In this document: positions 17,121-28,580 of the stretch, piece after piece
How the letters are laid out: each line of letters starts with the position of its first letter
Position numbering within the stretch: position 1 is the stretch's first letter
Assembly (NCBI RefSeq): GCF_900105885.1
Contig: NZ_LT629780.1
Coordinates: 2,728,001-2,792,000 of the forward strand
DNA from: Pseudomonas guangdongensis
Lineage (GTDB): Bacteria; Pseudomonadota; Gammaproteobacteria; Pseudomonadales; Pseudomonadaceae
DNA length: 64,000 bases
Direction: 5' to 3'
Notes under the pieces: generated by a model
What the model saw: the letters and a program-made list of their open reading frames with translations, nothing else
The model's database searches: none
Told to the model about the DNA's origin: nothing
Position numbers and translations under genes: made by a program

Positions 17121-18578
17121 TCACTCCCCCGCCGACGCCTCCAGCCCCTGCCAGCCCCCGCCCAGCGCCGCGATCAGCTGCACGCTGGCGATCAGCCGGC
17201 TGCCCTGCAGGTCGAGCAGGCTGCGTTCGCTGGACAGCGCGGCGGTCTGGGCGCTGGCCACGCTCAGGTAGTCGACGGTGCCGGCGCGGTACTGGTTGTC
17301 GATCAGGCGCAGTGACTCGCGGGCGGCGTCGAGGGCGGCGCGGCGGGCGTCGGCTTCGCGTTCGGCGACGGCGAGCTGCACCAGGCGGTCTTCCACCTCG
17401 CGCAGGGCGTCCAGCACGCTCTGCCGGTAGTCGGCCACGGTTTCGTCGTAGCGCGCCTCGGCCTGTTCGACCCCGGCGCGGATGCGCCCGCCGTCGAACA
17501 GGGTCATGGCGAACTGCGGGCCGATGGACCAGAAGCGGTTGGGCGCGCTGATCCATTCGGCGAGCTGGGCGCTGCGGTAGCCGCCGCTGGCCGAGAGGGT
17601 CAGGTCGGGGAACCAGGCGGCGCGGGCCACGCCGATCTCGGCGTTGGCGGCGATCACCCGGCGCTCGGCGCCGGCCACGTCCGGGCGGCGCTCCAGCAGG
17701 CTGGAGGGCAGCGCCGGCGGCAGGCCCGGCAGCGCCGGCAGCCCGTCGCGGGCGGCCAGGCGCAGGCTCGCCGGGCTCGCGCCGAGCAGCACGGCGATGG
17801 CGTGTTCGAGCTGGGCGCGCTGGTAGTCGAGGTCGATGCGCTGGGCTTCGGTGCTCTTCAGCTGGGTCTGCGCCTGGGTGACGTCGGACTTGGGCACCAG
17901 ACCGGCGCGATACTGGTTGTCGCTCAGGCGCAGCGAGCGGCGGTAGGCTTCCAGGGTGGCGTCGAGCAGGCGGATCTGCTCGTCGACCACCCGCAGCTGC
18001 AGGTAGCTCTGCACCAGTTCGGCCTGCTGGCTGAGGCGCACCGCGGCCAGATCGGCGGCACTGGCGGCCAGGCCGGCCTCGTCGGCCTCCAGCTGGCGGC
18101 GCAGCTTGCCCCAGACGTCCGGCTCCCAGCTCGCGCCGAGACTGGCGTCGTAGCTCTTGGCGACGCCCTCGGCGCTGCCACTGCGGCTCGCCGCGGCGCC
18201 GCCGTCGAGGGTCGGCAGGAAGGCCGCGCGCGCGCCGCGGGCCAGGGCGCGGGCCTGGCGCCAGGCGGCCTCGGCGGCGGCGAGGCTCTGGTTGCTGTCT
18301 TCCAGACGGCAGATCAGGGCGTTCAGCTCGGCGTCGCCGTACAGCTCCCACCAGGCGCCGCGCTCGATGGCATCGGCCGGCGCGGCGGCCTTCCAGCCTT
18401 CCACGGCGCGGAACTGCGCCGGGGTGTCGAGGGCCGGGCGCCGGTAGTCCGGGCCGATGGCGCAGCCGGTCAGGGCCAGGACCAGCAGGGCCGGCAGCAG
18501 CCGGCGGGCGGGCAGGCGTCCATCGAGCGCGGGCAGGCTCGCCCTTGCGGGGCGCGGGGCGTGAACGGGTGCAGTCAT
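17121..18578 (-). CDS. opmB: OpmB-like outer-membrane efflux lipoprotein (NodT family)
   Basis: 485 residues with a lipoprotein signal: hydrophobic stretch then LTGC (lipobox) followed by AIGPDYRRP, the standard NodT/OprM N-terminus. Two outer-membrane efflux domains follow. It is the TolC-like exit duct of the adjacent tandem RND pump. Its ATG overlaps the muxC stop by four bases (ATGA), so the stoichiometry is probably set by translational coupling. Confidence 0.92.
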   Translation of the reverse strand: MTAPVHAPRPARASLPALDGRLPARRLLPALLVLALTGCAIGPDYRRPALDTPAQFRAVEGWKAAAPADAIERGAWWELYGDAELNALICRLEDSNQSLAAAEAAWRQARALARGARAAFLPTLDGGAAASRSGSAEGVAKSYDASLGASWEPDVWGKLRRQLEADEAGLAASAADLAAVRLSQQAELVQSYLQLRVVDEQIRLLDATLEAYRRSLRLSDNQYRAGLVPKSDVTQAQTQLKSTEAQRIDLDYQRAQLEHAIAVLLGASPASLRLAARDGLPALPGLPPALPSSLLERRPDVAGAERRVIAANAEIGVARAAWFPDLTLSASGGYRSAQLAEWISAPNRFWSIGPQFAMTLFDGGRIRAGVEQAEARYDETVADYRQSVLDALREVEDRLVQLAVAEREADARRAALDAARESLRLIDNQYRAGTVDYLSVASAQTAALSSERSLLDLQGSRLIASVQLIAALGGGWQGLEASAGE

Positions 18579-21500
18579 AGCGGAGCTTCCAGGGCGGTAT
18601 CGCTGGGCCGTCCGCGCCAGCGGTTGACGCGGTGGCGCAGGCGGTCGAGGTACAGGTAGACCACCGGGGTGGTGTAGAGGGTGAGCAACTGGCTGAGCAC
18701 CAGCCCGCCGACGATGGTCAGGCCCAGCGGCTGGCGCATCTCGGCGCCCTCGGCGCCGCCGACCAGCAGCGGCAGCGCGCCGAGGATCGCCGACAGGGTG
18801 GTCATCACGATGGGGCGGAAACGCAGCAGGCAGGCACGGCGGATCGACTCCTCCGGGCTCAGGCGCTCGCGGCGCTCCAGCTGCAGGGCCAGGTCGATCA
18901 TCAGGATGGCGTTCTTCTTCACCACGCCGATCAACAGGAACAGGCCGAGCAGCGAGATCAGGCTGAACTGCCCGCCGGTGAGCTGGATCGCCAGCAGCGC
19001 GCCGACCCCGGCCGATGGCAGGGTGGAGAGGATGGTCAGCGGGTGGATGTAGCTCTCGTAGAGGATGCCGAGCACCAGATAGACCAGCAGCAGCGCGCCG
19101 AGGATCATCAGCGGCTGGGCGTTCTGGCTGTCCTGGAAGACGCCGCCGGTGCCGCCCAGCTTGCCCTGCACCTCGGTGGGCAGGTCGATCAGCGCCATGG
19201 CGCGGTCGATGGCGGCGCTGGCCTGATCCAGGCTCACGCCCTCGGCCAGGGCGAAGGAGAAGCTCTCGGCGGCGAAGGCGCCGTCGTGCTGCACGCGGTC
19301 CTCGGCCAGGCTGCGTTCCCAGCGGGCGAAGGCGGCCAGCGGCACCTGGGCGCCGTCCGGGGCGATCAGCCGCACCTGGTCGAGCACCTCGGGATGCTGG
19401 GCGTAGCGCGGGTCGATCTCCAGCACCACGCTGTACTGGTTGAGGCTCTCGTAGATGGTCGACACCTGGCGCTGGCTGAAGGCGTTGTTGAGCAGCGCGG
19501 TGACCGTGCTCATCTCCAGCCCCAGGCGCTTGGCCGCCTCGCGGTCGACCACCAGGGTGATCTGCTGGGTGCCGGCGCCCTCGCGGGCGTCGACGTCGGT
19601 CAGCTCCGGCAGGCTCTTGAAGGCGTCGCGCACCTTCGGCTGCCACTCCTTGAGGGCCTCCAGTTCGCTGGCCAGCAGCACGTACTCGTAGCTGGAACTG
19701 CCGCCCTCGCGGGCGCCGAAGCGCAGGTCCTGGTCGGGCATCAGGAACAGCTGTCCGCCCGGCACCTTGGGCAGGTTGCGGCGCAGCCGCTCGGCGACCC
19801 GCTGGGCGCTGGCGTCGCGCTCGGCCACCGGCTTGAGGCGCACCAGCATGAAGGCGTTGTTGATCCCGCCCTGGCCGCCGATGAAGCCGGCCACGCTCTC
19901 CACCGCCGGGTCCTCAAGGACGGCGCGGCGGAAGATTTCCATCTTCGGCTGCATGACCTGGAACGACAGTCCGTCGTCGCCGCGGATGAAGCCGACCAGC
20001 TGTCCGGTGTCCTGCTCGGGGAAGAAGGTCTTGGGCACGTTGACGTACAGCCAGACGTTGAGGGCGATGGTGGCGAAGAGGCCCAGCAGGGTCAGCAGCG
20101 CGTGGCGCAGCGACCACTCCAGGCTGACCCGGTAGAAGGCCAGCACCCGCTCCTGCAGCCGCGCGCCGAAACGCCGCAGCCGACCGTCGCGGCCCCGGGT
20201 GTCGCCGGGACGCAGCCAGCGGGCGCAGAGCATCGGCGTCAGGGTCAGCGAGACCAGCAGGGAGATGACGATGGCCACCGTCAGGGTGATGGCGAACTCG
20301 CGGAACAGCCGCTCGACGATGCCGCCCATGAACAGGATGGAGAGGAACACCGCGACCAGCGAGACGTTCATCGACAGCAGGGTGAAACCTACCTCCTTCG
20401 AGCCCTTGAGCGCCGCCGGCAGCGGCTTCTCGCCGGCCTCGATGTGCCGGGCGATGTTCTCCAGCACGACGATGGCGTCGTCCACCACCAGCCCGGTGGC
20501 GATGATCAGCGCCATCAAGGACAGGTTGTTCAGCGAGAAATCCAGCAGGTACATGGCAGTGAAGCTGCCGACCAGCGACACCGGCACCGCCAGCGCCGGG
20601 ATCAGCGCGGCACGCGGGCGGCCGAGGAAGGCCAGCACCACCAGGATCACCAGCGCCACGGCAATCAGCAGGGTACGCTCGGCCTCGTGCAGGGTGGCGC
20701 GGATCGACGGCGAGCGGTCGCTGGCCACCTGCAGCTCGACGCTGCCCGGCAGCACCGCGCGCAGCGCCGGCAGCTCGGCGCGGATCTGCTCGATGGTCTG
20801 GATGATGTTGGCGCCGGCCTGGCGGTTGATCACCAGCAGCACCGCCTCCTCGTCGTTGAAGAAGCCGCTGTTGTAGCGGTCCTCCACCGCGTCGCGCACC
20901 TCGGCGATGTCGCCCAGGCGGATCGCCGCGCCGTCCTGGTGGCGGATGATCAGCGGCAGGTAGTCGGCGGCGCGCGACAGCTGGTCGTTGCTGGCGATCT
21001 GCCAATGGCGGCTGCCGTCTTCCACCGCGCCCTTGGGGCCGCGCACGTTGGCCGCGCCGAGCGCCTGGCGCACCTCGTCGAGGGCGATGCCGTAGTGCTC
21101 CAGCAGGCGCGGCTGCAGCTCGACGCGCACCGCCGGCAGCGAACTGCCGCCGACCTGCACCTCGCCGACCCCCGGCACCTGGGAAAGTTTCTGCGCGACG
21201 ATGGTCGAGGCGGCGTCGTAGAGCCGGCCCTTGTCGAGCACCGTGGAGGTCAGCGACAGCACCATGATCGGCGCCTGGGACGGGTTGACCTTGCGGTAGG
21301 TGGGCATGCTGCGCATGGCGCTGGGCAGCAGGGTGCGCGCGGCGTTGATCGCCGCCTGCACCTCGCGGGCGGCGGCGTTGATGTCGCGGTCTAGGTCGAA
21401 CTGCAGGATGATCCGCGTCGAGCCCTGGCTGCTGCGGCTGGTCATCTGGTTGACCCCGGCGATGGTGCCCAGCGAGCGCTCCAGCGGCATGGCCACGCTG

Positions 21501-21682
21501 GAGGCCATCACCTGCGGGCTGGCGCCGGGCAGGCTGGCCTGCACGGTGATCACCGGGAAATCCATCTGCGGCAGCGGCGCCACCGGCAGCAGGCCGAAGC
21601 TCAGCACGCCGGCCAGCAGGATCGCCAGGCTGAGCAGCAGGGTGGCCACCGGGCGGACGATGAAGGGCGCCGAGAGGTTCAT
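18575..21682 (-). CDS. muxC: RND efflux transporter MuxC/MdtC-like
   Basis: 1035 residues with the RND layout: N-terminal helix ([17 protein letters not shown]), large periplasmic loop, helices TM2-6, second loop, TM8-12. In MuxABC-OpmB and MdtABC systems two different RND proteins form a heteromeric proton-driven pump; this is the second. The start overlaps the muxB stop by four bases. In Pseudomonas such pumps export drugs including novobiocin, beta-lactams and macrolides; substrates here are inferred from homology only. Confidence 0.92.
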   Translation of the reverse strand: MNLSAPFIVRPVATLLLSLAILLAGVLSFGLLPVAPLPQMDFPVITVQASLPGASPQVMASSVAMPLERSLGTIAGVNQMTSRSSQGSTRIILQFDLDRDINAAAREVQAAINAARTLLPSAMRSMPTYRKVNPSQAPIMVLSLTSTVLDKGRLYDAASTIVAQKLSQVPGVGEVQVGGSSLPAVRVELQPRLLEHYGIALDEVRQALGAANVRGPKGAVEDGSRHWQIASNDQLSRAADYLPLIIRHQDGAAIRLGDIAEVRDAVEDRYNSGFFNDEEAVLLVINRQAGANIIQTIEQIRAELPALRAVLPGSVELQVASDRSPSIRATLHEAERTLLIAVALVILVVLAFLGRPRAALIPALAVPVSLVGSFTAMYLLDFSLNNLSLMALIIATGLVVDDAIVVLENIARHIEAGEKPLPAALKGSKEVGFTLLSMNVSLVAVFLSILFMGGIVERLFREFAITLTVAIVISLLVSLTLTPMLCARWLRPGDTRGRDGRLRRFGARLQERVLAFYRVSLEWSLRHALLTLLGLFATIALNVWLYVNVPKTFFPEQDTGQLVGFIRGDDGLSFQVMQPKMEIFRRAVLEDPAVESVAGFIGGQGGINNAFMLVRLKPVAERDASAQRVAERLRRNLPKVPGGQLFLMPDQDLRFGAREGGSSSYEYVLLASELEALKEWQPKVRDAFKSLPELTDVDAREGAGTQQITLVVDREAAKRLGLEMSTVTALLNNAFSQRQVSTIYESLNQYSVVLEIDPRYAQHPEVLDQVRLIAPDGAQVPLAAFARWERSLAEDRVQHDGAFAAESFSFALAEGVSLDQASAAIDRAMALIDLPTEVQGKLGGTGGVFQDSQNAQPLMILGALLLVYLVLGILYESYIHPLTILSTLPSAGVGALLAIQLTGGQFSLISLLGLFLLIGVVKKNAILMIDLALQLERRERLSPEESIRRACLLRFRPIVMTTLSAILGALPLLVGGAEGAEMRQPLGLTIVGGLVLSQLLTLYTTPVVYLYLDRLRHRVNRWRGRPSDTALEAPL

Positions 21683-24600
21683 TGCCCTGCTCCGCCCACC
21701 GCCACACCCGCCGCGCTGCGCCCGGCAAAGCGCCGGCTCAGGCGGTCGAACCACAGGTAGATCACCGGGGTGGTGAACAGGGTCAGCACCTGGCTGACCA
21801 GCAGGCCGCCGACCATCACCAGACCGAGCGGCTGGCGCAGCTCGGCGCCGGAGCCCGAGGCGAGCATCAGCGGAATGGCGCCGAACAGCGCGGCCAGGGT
21901 AGTCATCAGGATCGGCCGGAAGCGCAGCAGCGCCGCCTGGTGGATCGCCGCCTGCGGGTCCATGCCCTGGTGGCGCTCGGCCTCCAGGGCGAAGTCGATC
22001 ATCATGATCGCGTTCTTCTTGACGATGCCGATCAGCAGGATGATGCCGATCACCGCGATCAGCCCCAGGTCGTTGCCGGTCAAGAGCAGCGCCAGCAGCG
22101 CGCCGACGCCGGCCGAGGGCAAGGTGGAGAGGATGGTGATCGGGTGGATGTAGCTCTCGTAGAGCACGCCGAGCACGATGTACATGGTGACGATGGCGGC
22201 GAGGATCAGCCACAGGGTGCTCGACAGCGAGGCGCGGAACGCCTCGGCGGCGCCCTGGAAGCGGGTCTGCACGCCTTCCGGCAGGCCGATCCCGGCCTTG
22301 ACCTGTTCGATGCGCGCCACCGCCTCGCCCAGCGCCACGCCGGGCGCCAGGTTGAACGACACGGTGACCGCCGGGAACTGGCCGATACGGTTGACCACCA
22401 GCGGCGCGGCGCGCTCCTCGACGCGCACCAGGCTGGCCAGCGGCACCGCCACCCCACCCTCGCCGGCCACGTGCAGCTGGCGCAGCGCGGCCAGACCCAT
22501 CTCGCGGGCGCCCTGGCTTTCAAGCACCACGCGGTACTGGCTGGTCTGGGTGAAGATGGTGGAGATCTGCCGCTGGCCGAAGGCGTCGTACAGCGCGCTG
22601 TCGATGGCGCTCATGCTCACGCCGAGGCGCCCGGCCAGGTCGCGGTCGACCTGCAGGTAGGCCTGCAGGCCGCGGCTCTGCAGGTCGCTGGTGACGTCGG
22701 CCAGCTCGGGCACGCCCTCCAGCGCCTCGACCAGCCGCGGCGTCCACGCCTCCAGCAGCGCGGCGTCCGGCGATTCCAGGCTGAACTGGTACTGGGTACG
22801 GCTGATGCGGTCCTCGATGGTCAGCTCCTGCACCGGCTGCAGGAACAGCTCGATGCCCGGCACCTGCGCTAGCGCCGGGCGCAGCCGCTCGATCACCTCG
22901 GCGGCGGTGACGTCGCGCTCGGCATGGGGCAGCAGGTTGATCTGCAGGCGCCCGCTGTTGAGGGTGGCGTTGTCGCCGTCCACCCCGATGTAGGACGACA
23001 GGCTGGCCACCGCCGGATCGGCGAGGATCGCCTCGGCCAGACGCTGCTGGCGCTCGCTCATGGCGGCGAAGGAGATGCTCTGCGGCGCCTGGCTGATGCC
23101 CTGGATGGCGCCGCTGTCCTGCACCGGGAAGAAGCCCTTGGGCACCGCCAGATAGAGCGCCACGGTCAGCGCCAGGGTGCCGAGGGCGATCAGCAGGGTG
23201 ATGCCCTGATGGCGCAGTACCCAGTGCAGGCCGCCGTCGTAGCGGGCGATCAGCCAGTCGATCCAGGCCCCGCTGGCCTTGTAGAAGCGGCTCTGCTCGG
23301 CTGCGGGATCGTGGCGCAGCAGGCGCGCGCACATCATCGGCGTCAGGGTCAGCGACACCACCAGGGAGATGAGGATGGCCACCGCCAGGGTGATGGCGAA
23401 CTCGCGGAACAGGCGGCCGACCACATCGGCCATGAACAGCAGCGGAATCAGCACGGCGATCAGCGAGAAGGTCAGCGAGATCAGGGTGAAACCGATCTGC
23501 CGGGCGCCCTTGAGCGCGGCATTCAGCGGCGTCTCGCCCTCTTCCAGATGGCGGGCGACGTTCTCCAGCATGACGATGGCGTCGTCGACCACGAAGCCGG
23601 TGGCGATGGTCAGCGCCATCAGGGTCAGGTTGTTGACCGAGAAGCCGGCCAGGTGCATCACCGCGAAGGTACCGATCAAGGACAGCGGCACGGCGATGGA
23701 GGGAATCACCGTGGCGGCCAGGCGGCGCAGGAACAGGAAGGTCACCAGCACCACCAGGCCGATCGCCAGCAGCAGCTCGAACTGCACGTCGCGCACCGCG
23801 GCGCGGATGGTCTGGGTGCGGTCGCTGAGCACGCGCACCTCGACCCCGGCCGGCAGGCTGGCGGTGATGCCCGGCAGCAGCGCCTGGATGCGGTCGACCA
23901 CCTCGATGACGTTGGCGCCCGGCTGGCGCTGCACGTTGACCAGCACCGCGGCGTTGCGGTCGGCCCAGGCGGCGAGGCGCTCGTTCTCCGCGCCGTCGAC
24001 CACCTCGGCGATATCGCCCAGGCGCAGGGTCGCGCCATTGCTGTAGGTCAGCAGCAGGTCGCGGTATTCGGCGGCGGACTTGAGCTGGTCGTTGGCGTCG
24101 AGCTGGGAGACGCGGGTCGGGCCGTCGAAGTTGCCCTTGGGCTGATTGACGTTGGCGGCATTGATCAGGCTGCGCACGTCGCTCAGGGTCAACCCGTAGG
24201 CGGCCAGCGCCTGCGGGTTGACGCGGATGCGCACCGCCGGGCGCTGCCCGCCGGCCAGGCTGACCAGGCCGACGCCGTTGATCTGCGCCAGCTTCTGCGC
24301 CATGCGCGTGTCGACCAGATCGTTGACCTCCGGCAGCGGCAGGGTCGCGGAGGTGACCGCCAGGGTCAGCACCGGGGTGTCGGCCGGGTTGACCTTGTTG
24401 TAGACCGGCGGCGCCGGCAGGTCATTGGGCAGCAGGTTGCTGGCCGCGTTGATCGCCGCCTGCACCTCCTGCTCGGCGACCTCCAGGGCCACGTCGAGGC
24501 TGAAGCGCAGGGTGATCACCGAGGCGCCGCCCGAACTGGTCGAGGACATCTGCGCAAGGCCGGGCATCTGCCCGAACTGGCGCTCCAGCGGCGCGGTCAC

Positions 24601-24786
24601 CGCGCTGCCCATCACCTCCGGGCTGGCGCCGGGATACAACGTCAGCACGCGGATGGTCGGGTAATCCACCTGGGGCAGCGCCGCCACCGGCAGCAGCCGG
24701 TAGGCGATGGCCCCGGCGAGGAAGATCGCCACCATCAGCAGCGTGGTCGCCACCGGGCGCAGAATGAACGGACGCGACAGGTTCAT
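21679..24786 (-). CDS. muxB: RND efflux transporter MuxB/MdtB-like
   Basis: 1035 residues, the same length as its neighbour and clearly paralogous ([19 protein letters not shown] at the N-terminus, [14 protein letters not shown] in TM4). It pairs with MuxC as the heteromeric inner-membrane pump. Its start codon shares one base with the stop of the adaptor gene muxA, so the four genes muxA-muxB-muxC-opmB form a tightly overlapping operon. Confidence 0.92.
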   Translation of the reverse strand: MNLSRPFILRPVATTLLMVAIFLAGAIAYRLLPVAALPQVDYPTIRVLTLYPGASPEVMGSAVTAPLERQFGQMPGLAQMSSTSSGGASVITLRFSLDVALEVAEQEVQAAINAASNLLPNDLPAPPVYNKVNPADTPVLTLAVTSATLPLPEVNDLVDTRMAQKLAQINGVGLVSLAGGQRPAVRIRVNPQALAAYGLTLSDVRSLINAANVNQPKGNFDGPTRVSQLDANDQLKSAAEYRDLLLTYSNGATLRLGDIAEVVDGAENERLAAWADRNAAVLVNVQRQPGANVIEVVDRIQALLPGITASLPAGVEVRVLSDRTQTIRAAVRDVQFELLLAIGLVVLVTFLFLRRLAATVIPSIAVPLSLIGTFAVMHLAGFSVNNLTLMALTIATGFVVDDAIVMLENVARHLEEGETPLNAALKGARQIGFTLISLTFSLIAVLIPLLFMADVVGRLFREFAITLAVAILISLVVSLTLTPMMCARLLRHDPAAEQSRFYKASGAWIDWLIARYDGGLHWVLRHQGITLLIALGTLALTVALYLAVPKGFFPVQDSGAIQGISQAPQSISFAAMSERQQRLAEAILADPAVASLSSYIGVDGDNATLNSGRLQINLLPHAERDVTAAEVIERLRPALAQVPGIELFLQPVQELTIEDRISRTQYQFSLESPDAALLEAWTPRLVEALEGVPELADVTSDLQSRGLQAYLQVDRDLAGRLGVSMSAIDSALYDAFGQRQISTIFTQTSQYRVVLESQGAREMGLAALRQLHVAGEGGVAVPLASLVRVEERAAPLVVNRIGQFPAVTVSFNLAPGVALGEAVARIEQVKAGIGLPEGVQTRFQGAAEAFRASLSSTLWLILAAIVTMYIVLGVLYESYIHPITILSTLPSAGVGALLALLLTGNDLGLIAVIGIILLIGIVKKNAIMMIDFALEAERHQGMDPQAAIHQAALLRFRPILMTTLAALFGAIPLMLASGSGAELRQPLGLVMVGGLLVSQVLTLFTTPVIYLWFDRLSRRFAGRSAAGVAVGGAGQ

Positions 24787-26144
24787 CAGTCGGCTTTCCC
24801 GGCAGCGGCGGCAGGAGCCGGACGCTCGCCCTGGGCGGCTCCCGGAGCGGCGCTCTGCAAACGTCCGTCACTGGCGTGCTCGCCCGCCTCGCCACGCGGC
24901 GCCGCAGCGGCAGCACCGGGAGCGGCCGGCGGCGTGGCCGGCTTGAAGGCACCCTCCACCACTTCCACCGTGCTGCCGGCGCGCAGCCGGTCGGTGCCTT
25001 CCAGCACCACCTTCTCGCCGGCCGCCAGACCCTCGGCGATCAGGCTCTGCTCGCCGTTGCCGGTCTCGACCCGCACCGGGCGCACTTCCACCTTGTCGTC
25101 GGCGCCGACCACATAGACGAAGGTGCCGCTGTTGCCGAACTGCACCGCCTCGGCCGGCAGCAGCAGCGCCTCGCGACGGGTGTCGACGCGCAGGCGCACG
25201 TTGACGAACTGGTTGGGGAACAGGCGCTCGTCGGCGTTCTCGAAACGCGCCTTGAGGCGCACAGTGCCGGTGGCGGTGTCGATCTGGTTGTCCAGGCTGG
25301 CCAGCACGCCCTCGGCCAGCCGGTTGCGCTCGCCGCGATCCCAGGCCTCGACGGCCAGCATGGCGCCCTGCCGGTAGCGCGCCAGCACCGCCGGCAGCTC
25401 GGCCTCGGGCAGGGTGAAGCTGACGGTGATCGGCGCGGTCTGGGCGATGCTCACCAGCGGCGTGGCGTCGCCCGAGGACACCAGGTTGCCGACATCCACC
25501 TGACGCAGGCCGAGACGCCCGTCGATGGGTGCGCGCACCTCGGTGAAGTCCAGCTTCAGGCGCGCCTCGGCGACCTGCGCCTCCAGGCTCTTCAGGCTGC
25601 CGCGCAGCTGCTCGACGCTGGCCTGCTGGCTGTCGAGGGTCTGTCTGGCGATGGAGTCTTCGGCGTAGAGGCCCTGGTAGCGCTTGAGGTCGAGTTCGGC
25701 GTTCTTCAGCTCGGCGCGCCGCTCCAGCAGGTTGCCTTCGGCCTGCTGCAGCACGGCGCGGTAGCTGCGCGGATCGATGCGCGCCAGCAGTTGCCCGGCC
25801 TTGACCTGCGCGCCCTCCTCGAACAGCACCTCGACCAGTTCGCCGTCGACCCGCGGGCGCACGCTGACACTGTTGTAGGCCTGCACGGTGCCGAGCGCCT
25901 TGAGCTCCACCGCGTAGTCGCCCAGGCGCGCCTCGGTGAGCCGCACCGGCACCGCCCCGCCACCTCCCATGCCGCGGAAACGCCCACCGGGCCCGCCGCC
26001 CATCCCCGGCCCGCGCGCAGCCGGCGCCTCGGCCACCGGCTGCGGCCACCACCACCAGGCCAGCGCCAGGGCGAGCAACAGGACAACAGCGCCGAGCAAC
26101 CAGCGCTGGCGAGAAGAAGCATGGGGAGCAGAGAGTCGGGACAT
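24786..26144 (-). CDS. muxA: periplasmic adaptor MuxA/MdtA-like
   Basis: 452 residues. An N-terminal anchor (about residues 14-33, ending in a run of Trp) is followed by a Gly/Met-rich linker. Then come the barrel-sandwich hybrid split by an alpha-hairpin (about residues 85-215), a beta-barrel and a membrane-proximal domain; the C-terminal tail is Pro/Ala-rich. This is the membrane-fusion protein linking the RND pair to OpmB. It is the first gene of the operon, behind a promoter with a direct-repeat operator. Confidence 0.92.
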   Translation of the reverse strand: MSRLSAPHASSRQRWLLGAVVLLLALALAWWWWPQPVAEAPAARGPGMGGGPGGRFRGMGGGGAVPVRLTEARLGDYAVELKALGTVQAYNSVSVRPRVDGELVEVLFEEGAQVKAGQLLARIDPRSYRAVLQQAEGNLLERRAELKNAELDLKRYQGLYAEDSIARQTLDSQQASVEQLRGSLKSLEAQVAEARLKLDFTEVRAPIDGRLGLRQVDVGNLVSSGDATPLVSIAQTAPITVSFTLPEAELPAVLARYRQGAMLAVEAWDRGERNRLAEGVLASLDNQIDTATGTVRLKARFENADERLFPNQFVNVRLRVDTRREALLLPAEAVQFGNSGTFVYVVGADDKVEVRPVRVETGNGEQSLIAEGLAAGEKVVLEGTDRLRAGSTVEVVEGAFKPATPPAAPGAAAAAPRGEAGEHASDGRLQSAAPGAAQGERPAPAAAAGKAD

Positions 26145-26173
26145 GGTGCGAATCGCTTTCCTTGGGAGGCTGA

Positions 26174-26202
26174 ACGATAAGGCCTCTCAGTTGGGATGCA
26201 AA
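26174..26202 (-). promoter_or_regulatory. promoter of muxABC-opmB
   Basis: Minus-strand TTTGCA (26197-26202), 17 bases, TATCGT (26174-26179). The start lies about 30 bases before the muxA ATG. It fits a sigma-70 promoter with a weak -10. Confidence 0.5.
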
Positions 26203-26206
26203 GGAG

Positions 26207-26224
26207 CTTTACCGGCACTTTACC
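26207..26224 (-). promoter_or_regulatory. direct-repeat operator, OmpR/PhoB type
   Basis: Minus-strand GGTAAAG-N4-GGTAAAG: two identical 7-mers at an 11-base pitch, four bases upstream of the -35. This is the arrangement used by OmpR-family response regulators. The regulator is not encoded in the window. Confidence 0.6.
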
Positions 26225-26264
26225 TGCCCGGCGGCGATCCATCCCGGCAATGCAGCCCCTAAAC

Positions 26265-26295
26265 GCAAACGGCCTGCGCAAGGCAGGCCGTTTGC
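26265..26295 (-). terminator. terminator after tpx
   Basis: A 13-bp perfect stem (26265-26277 with 26283-26295) with a 5-nt loop lies 16 bases after the tpx stop and is followed on the minus strand by GTTTAG. It also insulates muxA from tpx. Confidence 0.75.
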
Positions 26296-26310
26296 ACTCC
26301 AGACGAGGAC

Positions 26311-26808
26311 TCAGAGCGCCTTCAGCGCCGCCGCGTAGTCCGGCTCGTCGGCGATTTCGCCGACCAGTTCGGCGTGCAGCACCTTGTCGTGCTCGTCGAG
26401 CACCACCACGGCGCGGGCGGCGAGGCCGCGCAGCGGGCCTTCGGCGATGGCCACGCCGTAGTTGTCGAGGAACTCGCGGCCGCGCAGGGTCGAGAGGTTG
26501 ACCACGTTGTCCAGGCCTTCGGCGGCGCAGAAGCGCTTCTGCGCGAACGGCAGGTCGGCGGAGATGCACAGCACCACGGTATTGGCCAGCTTGCTCGCCT
26601 CGGCGTTGAAGGTGCGCACCGAGGTGGCGCAGGTCGGGGTGTCGACGCTGGGGAAGATGTTCAGCACCTTGCGCTGGCCGGCGAAGTCGGCCAGGGTCTT
26701 GTCGGACAGGTCGCCCGCCACCAGGCTGAAGGCCGGGGCCTGGCTGCCGACCTGCGGCAGGCTGCCGTCGACGCGTACCGGGTTGCCTTTGAGGGTCACT
26801 TGACTCAT
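26311..26808 (-). CDS. tpx: thiol peroxidase Tpx
   Basis: 165 residues, the usual size for atypical 2-Cys peroxiredoxins. The peroxidatic Cys60 lies in the motif VDTPTCATS and the resolving Cys94 in KRFCAAEG. The enzyme reduces hydrogen peroxide and alkyl hydroperoxides with thioredoxin. AAGGAA precedes the ATG. No strong promoter of its own was seen in the 55 bases separating it from the symporter gene. Confidence 0.96.
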   Translation of the reverse strand: MSQVTLKGNPVRVDGSLPQVGSQAPAFSLVAGDLSDKTLADFAGQRKVLNIFPSVDTPTCATSVRTFNAEASKLANTVVLCISADLPFAQKRFCAAEGLDNVVNLSTLRGREFLDNYGVAIAEGPLRGLAARAVVVLDEHDKVLHAELVGEIADEPDYAAALKAL

Positions 26809-26838
26809 TGCGGTATTCCTTTTGCTTCAGGGATGAAA

Positions 26839-26857
26839 GCCCCGGCGCCGCCGGGGC
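26839..26857 (-). terminator. terminator after the symporter gene
   Basis: An 8-bp GC stem (26839-26846 with 26850-26857), 3-nt loop, then TTTC on the minus strand, just after the symporter stop. Confidence 0.6.
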
Positions 26858-26863
26858 GGTCGA

Positions 26864-28210
26864 TCAGGGATGGCGGGCGAAGTGCTCGCGGGTCAGGCGC
26901 AGCACCAGCGGGCTGAGCAGCAGCAGCGACACCAGGTTGGGCAACGCCATCAGGCCGTTGAGGGTGTCGGCCACCAGCCAGGCGAACTCCAGATGGGCCA
27001 GCGCGCCGAAGGGGATGGCCAGGACGAAGACCAGGCGGAACGGCAGGATCGCCCGGGTGCCGGCGAGGAACTCCCAGCAGCGTTCGCCGTAGTAGCTCCA
27101 ACCGAGAATAGTGGTGAAGGCGAAGATCGCCAGGGCCAGGGCGATCAGGTGGCTGCCGATGCCGGGCAGCGCCGATTCGAAGGCCGCCGCCGACAGCGCC
27201 GCGCCACTGGCGCCGCTGGTCCATACCCCGGAGCAGACGATCGCCAGACCGGTCAGGCTGCAGATGATCAGGGTATCGATGAAGGTGCCGAGCATGCCGA
27301 TCAGCCCCGAGCGCACCGCGCTGGTGGTGGTGCCGGCGGCCTGGGCGATGCCGGCGGTGCCCAGCCCCGCCTCGTTGGAGAAGATCCCGCGGGCCACGCC
27401 GAAGCGGATCGCCGCCATCACCGCGGCGCCGGCGAAGCCGCCGGTGGCGGCGATGGGGGTGAAGGCGTGGGTGAAGATCAGCGCGAAGGCGGCGGGAATC
27501 TGCGCGGCGTTGACCGCCAGCACCGCCAGCGAGGCGACCACGTAGGCGATGCTCATCGCCGGCACCAGCGCTTCGGCGACCTTGCCGATGCGGCGGATGC
27601 CGCCGAGGATCACCAGGCCAGCCAGCAGCATCACCGCAAGGCCGGTGGCCCAGTGCGGCGTGCCGAAGGAGACGTGCAGCGCATCGGCCATGCTGTTGAC
27701 CTGGACCATGTTGCCGATGCCGAAGCCGGCCAGCCCGCCGAAGATCGCGAAGGCGCTACCGAGCCACTTCCAGCGCGGGCCGAGGCCGTTCTTGATGGCG
27801 TACATGGGGCCGCCGACATGCTCCTTGCGCTCGTCGACCTCGCGGTAATGCACCGCCAGCACCACTTCGGCGTACTTGGTGGCCATGCCGACCAGCGCGG
27901 TACACCACATCCAGAACAGCGCGCCGGGGCCGCCGAGGAAGATCGCCGTAGCCACCCCGGCGATGTTGCCGGTGCCGATGGTCGCGGCCAGTGTGGTCAT
28001 CAGCGCCTGGAACGGGCTGATCTCGCCGGTGCCGGCCTCGCCCTTGTGGCGGCCCTGCCAGAGCAGGCGCAGGCCGGTGCCCAGGCGCAGCAGCGGCATG
28101 CCGCGCAGCGCCAGCATCAGAAACAACCCGGTACCGAGGATCAGCACCAGCATGGGCGGCCCCCAGACCAGTCCGTTGACCTGTTCGACCAGCGCATGGA
28201 ACCACGCCAT
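26864..28210 (-). CDS. sodium:alanine/glycine symporter (AGCS family)
   Basis: 448 residues with about 10-11 membrane segments. The AGCS signatures are the early FQALMTTLAATIGTGNIAG segment and GIFSNEAGLGTAGIAQAA in the middle. The protein imports small neutral amino acids with sodium. The start MAWFHALVEQ is preferred because GAGGTGAGG sits directly upstream and the family begins there; an upstream in-frame start would add a 26-residue Arg-rich stretch. Confidence 0.92.
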   Translation of the reverse strand: MAWFHALVEQVNGLVWGPPMLVLILGTGLFLMLALRGMPLLRLGTGLRLLWQGRHKGEAGTGEISPFQALMTTLAATIGTGNIAGVATAIFLGGPGALFWMWCTALVGMATKYAEVVLAVHYREVDERKEHVGGPMYAIKNGLGPRWKWLGSAFAIFGGLAGFGIGNMVQVNSMADALHVSFGTPHWATGLAVMLLAGLVILGGIRRIGKVAEALVPAMSIAYVVASLAVLAVNAAQIPAAFALIFTHAFTPIAATGGFAGAAVMAAIRFGVARGIFSNEAGLGTAGIAQAAGTTTSAVRSGLIGMLGTFIDTLIICSLTGLAIVCSGVWTSGASGAALSAAAFESALPGIGSHLIALALAIFAFTTILGWSYYGERCWEFLAGTRAILPFRLVFVLAIPFGALAHLEFAWLVADTLNGLMALPNLVSLLLLSPLVLRLTREHFARHP

Positions 28211-28580
28211 CCTCACCTCTCCTGTCGTCTCGTTGCGGGCGCGGCTCGATCCGCCGCGCGGTGGCGATGGTGCGCGGTGGCGCGCCATCGGGGTCCGTCG
28301 GGCGCCACCGGTGTGCGGCCGGCGCCTCGCTGTACGCGCGGGTGTGCCGCGCCCGGCGATCCTAGCACGGCGCCGCGCGGCGAAAACCCGACGGACTGCA
28401 GTGGCTTTGCCGGGGCCAGTACAGGCGGGGGCGCCGGGGGCTCCATCATCCAGCGCGAGTTACGGGGCACATGGCGCACCCTGCCGAATTCGTGCACAGG
28501 CCCTGCGCCGACCCCCGGCCGGCCCTGCAGGAGCGGGCGCGATCGGCTAGGATGGCGGCTTTTCCCGGAATGCCTGCGCG
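28211..28580. other. 370-bp divergent intergenic region
   Basis: It lies between the symporter gene and xthA. TAGGAT hexamers occur near each gene (about 28360-28366 on the minus strand, 28548-28553 on the plus strand) without convincing -35 partners. No coding sequence or regulatory repeat could be supported. Confidence 0.4.
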
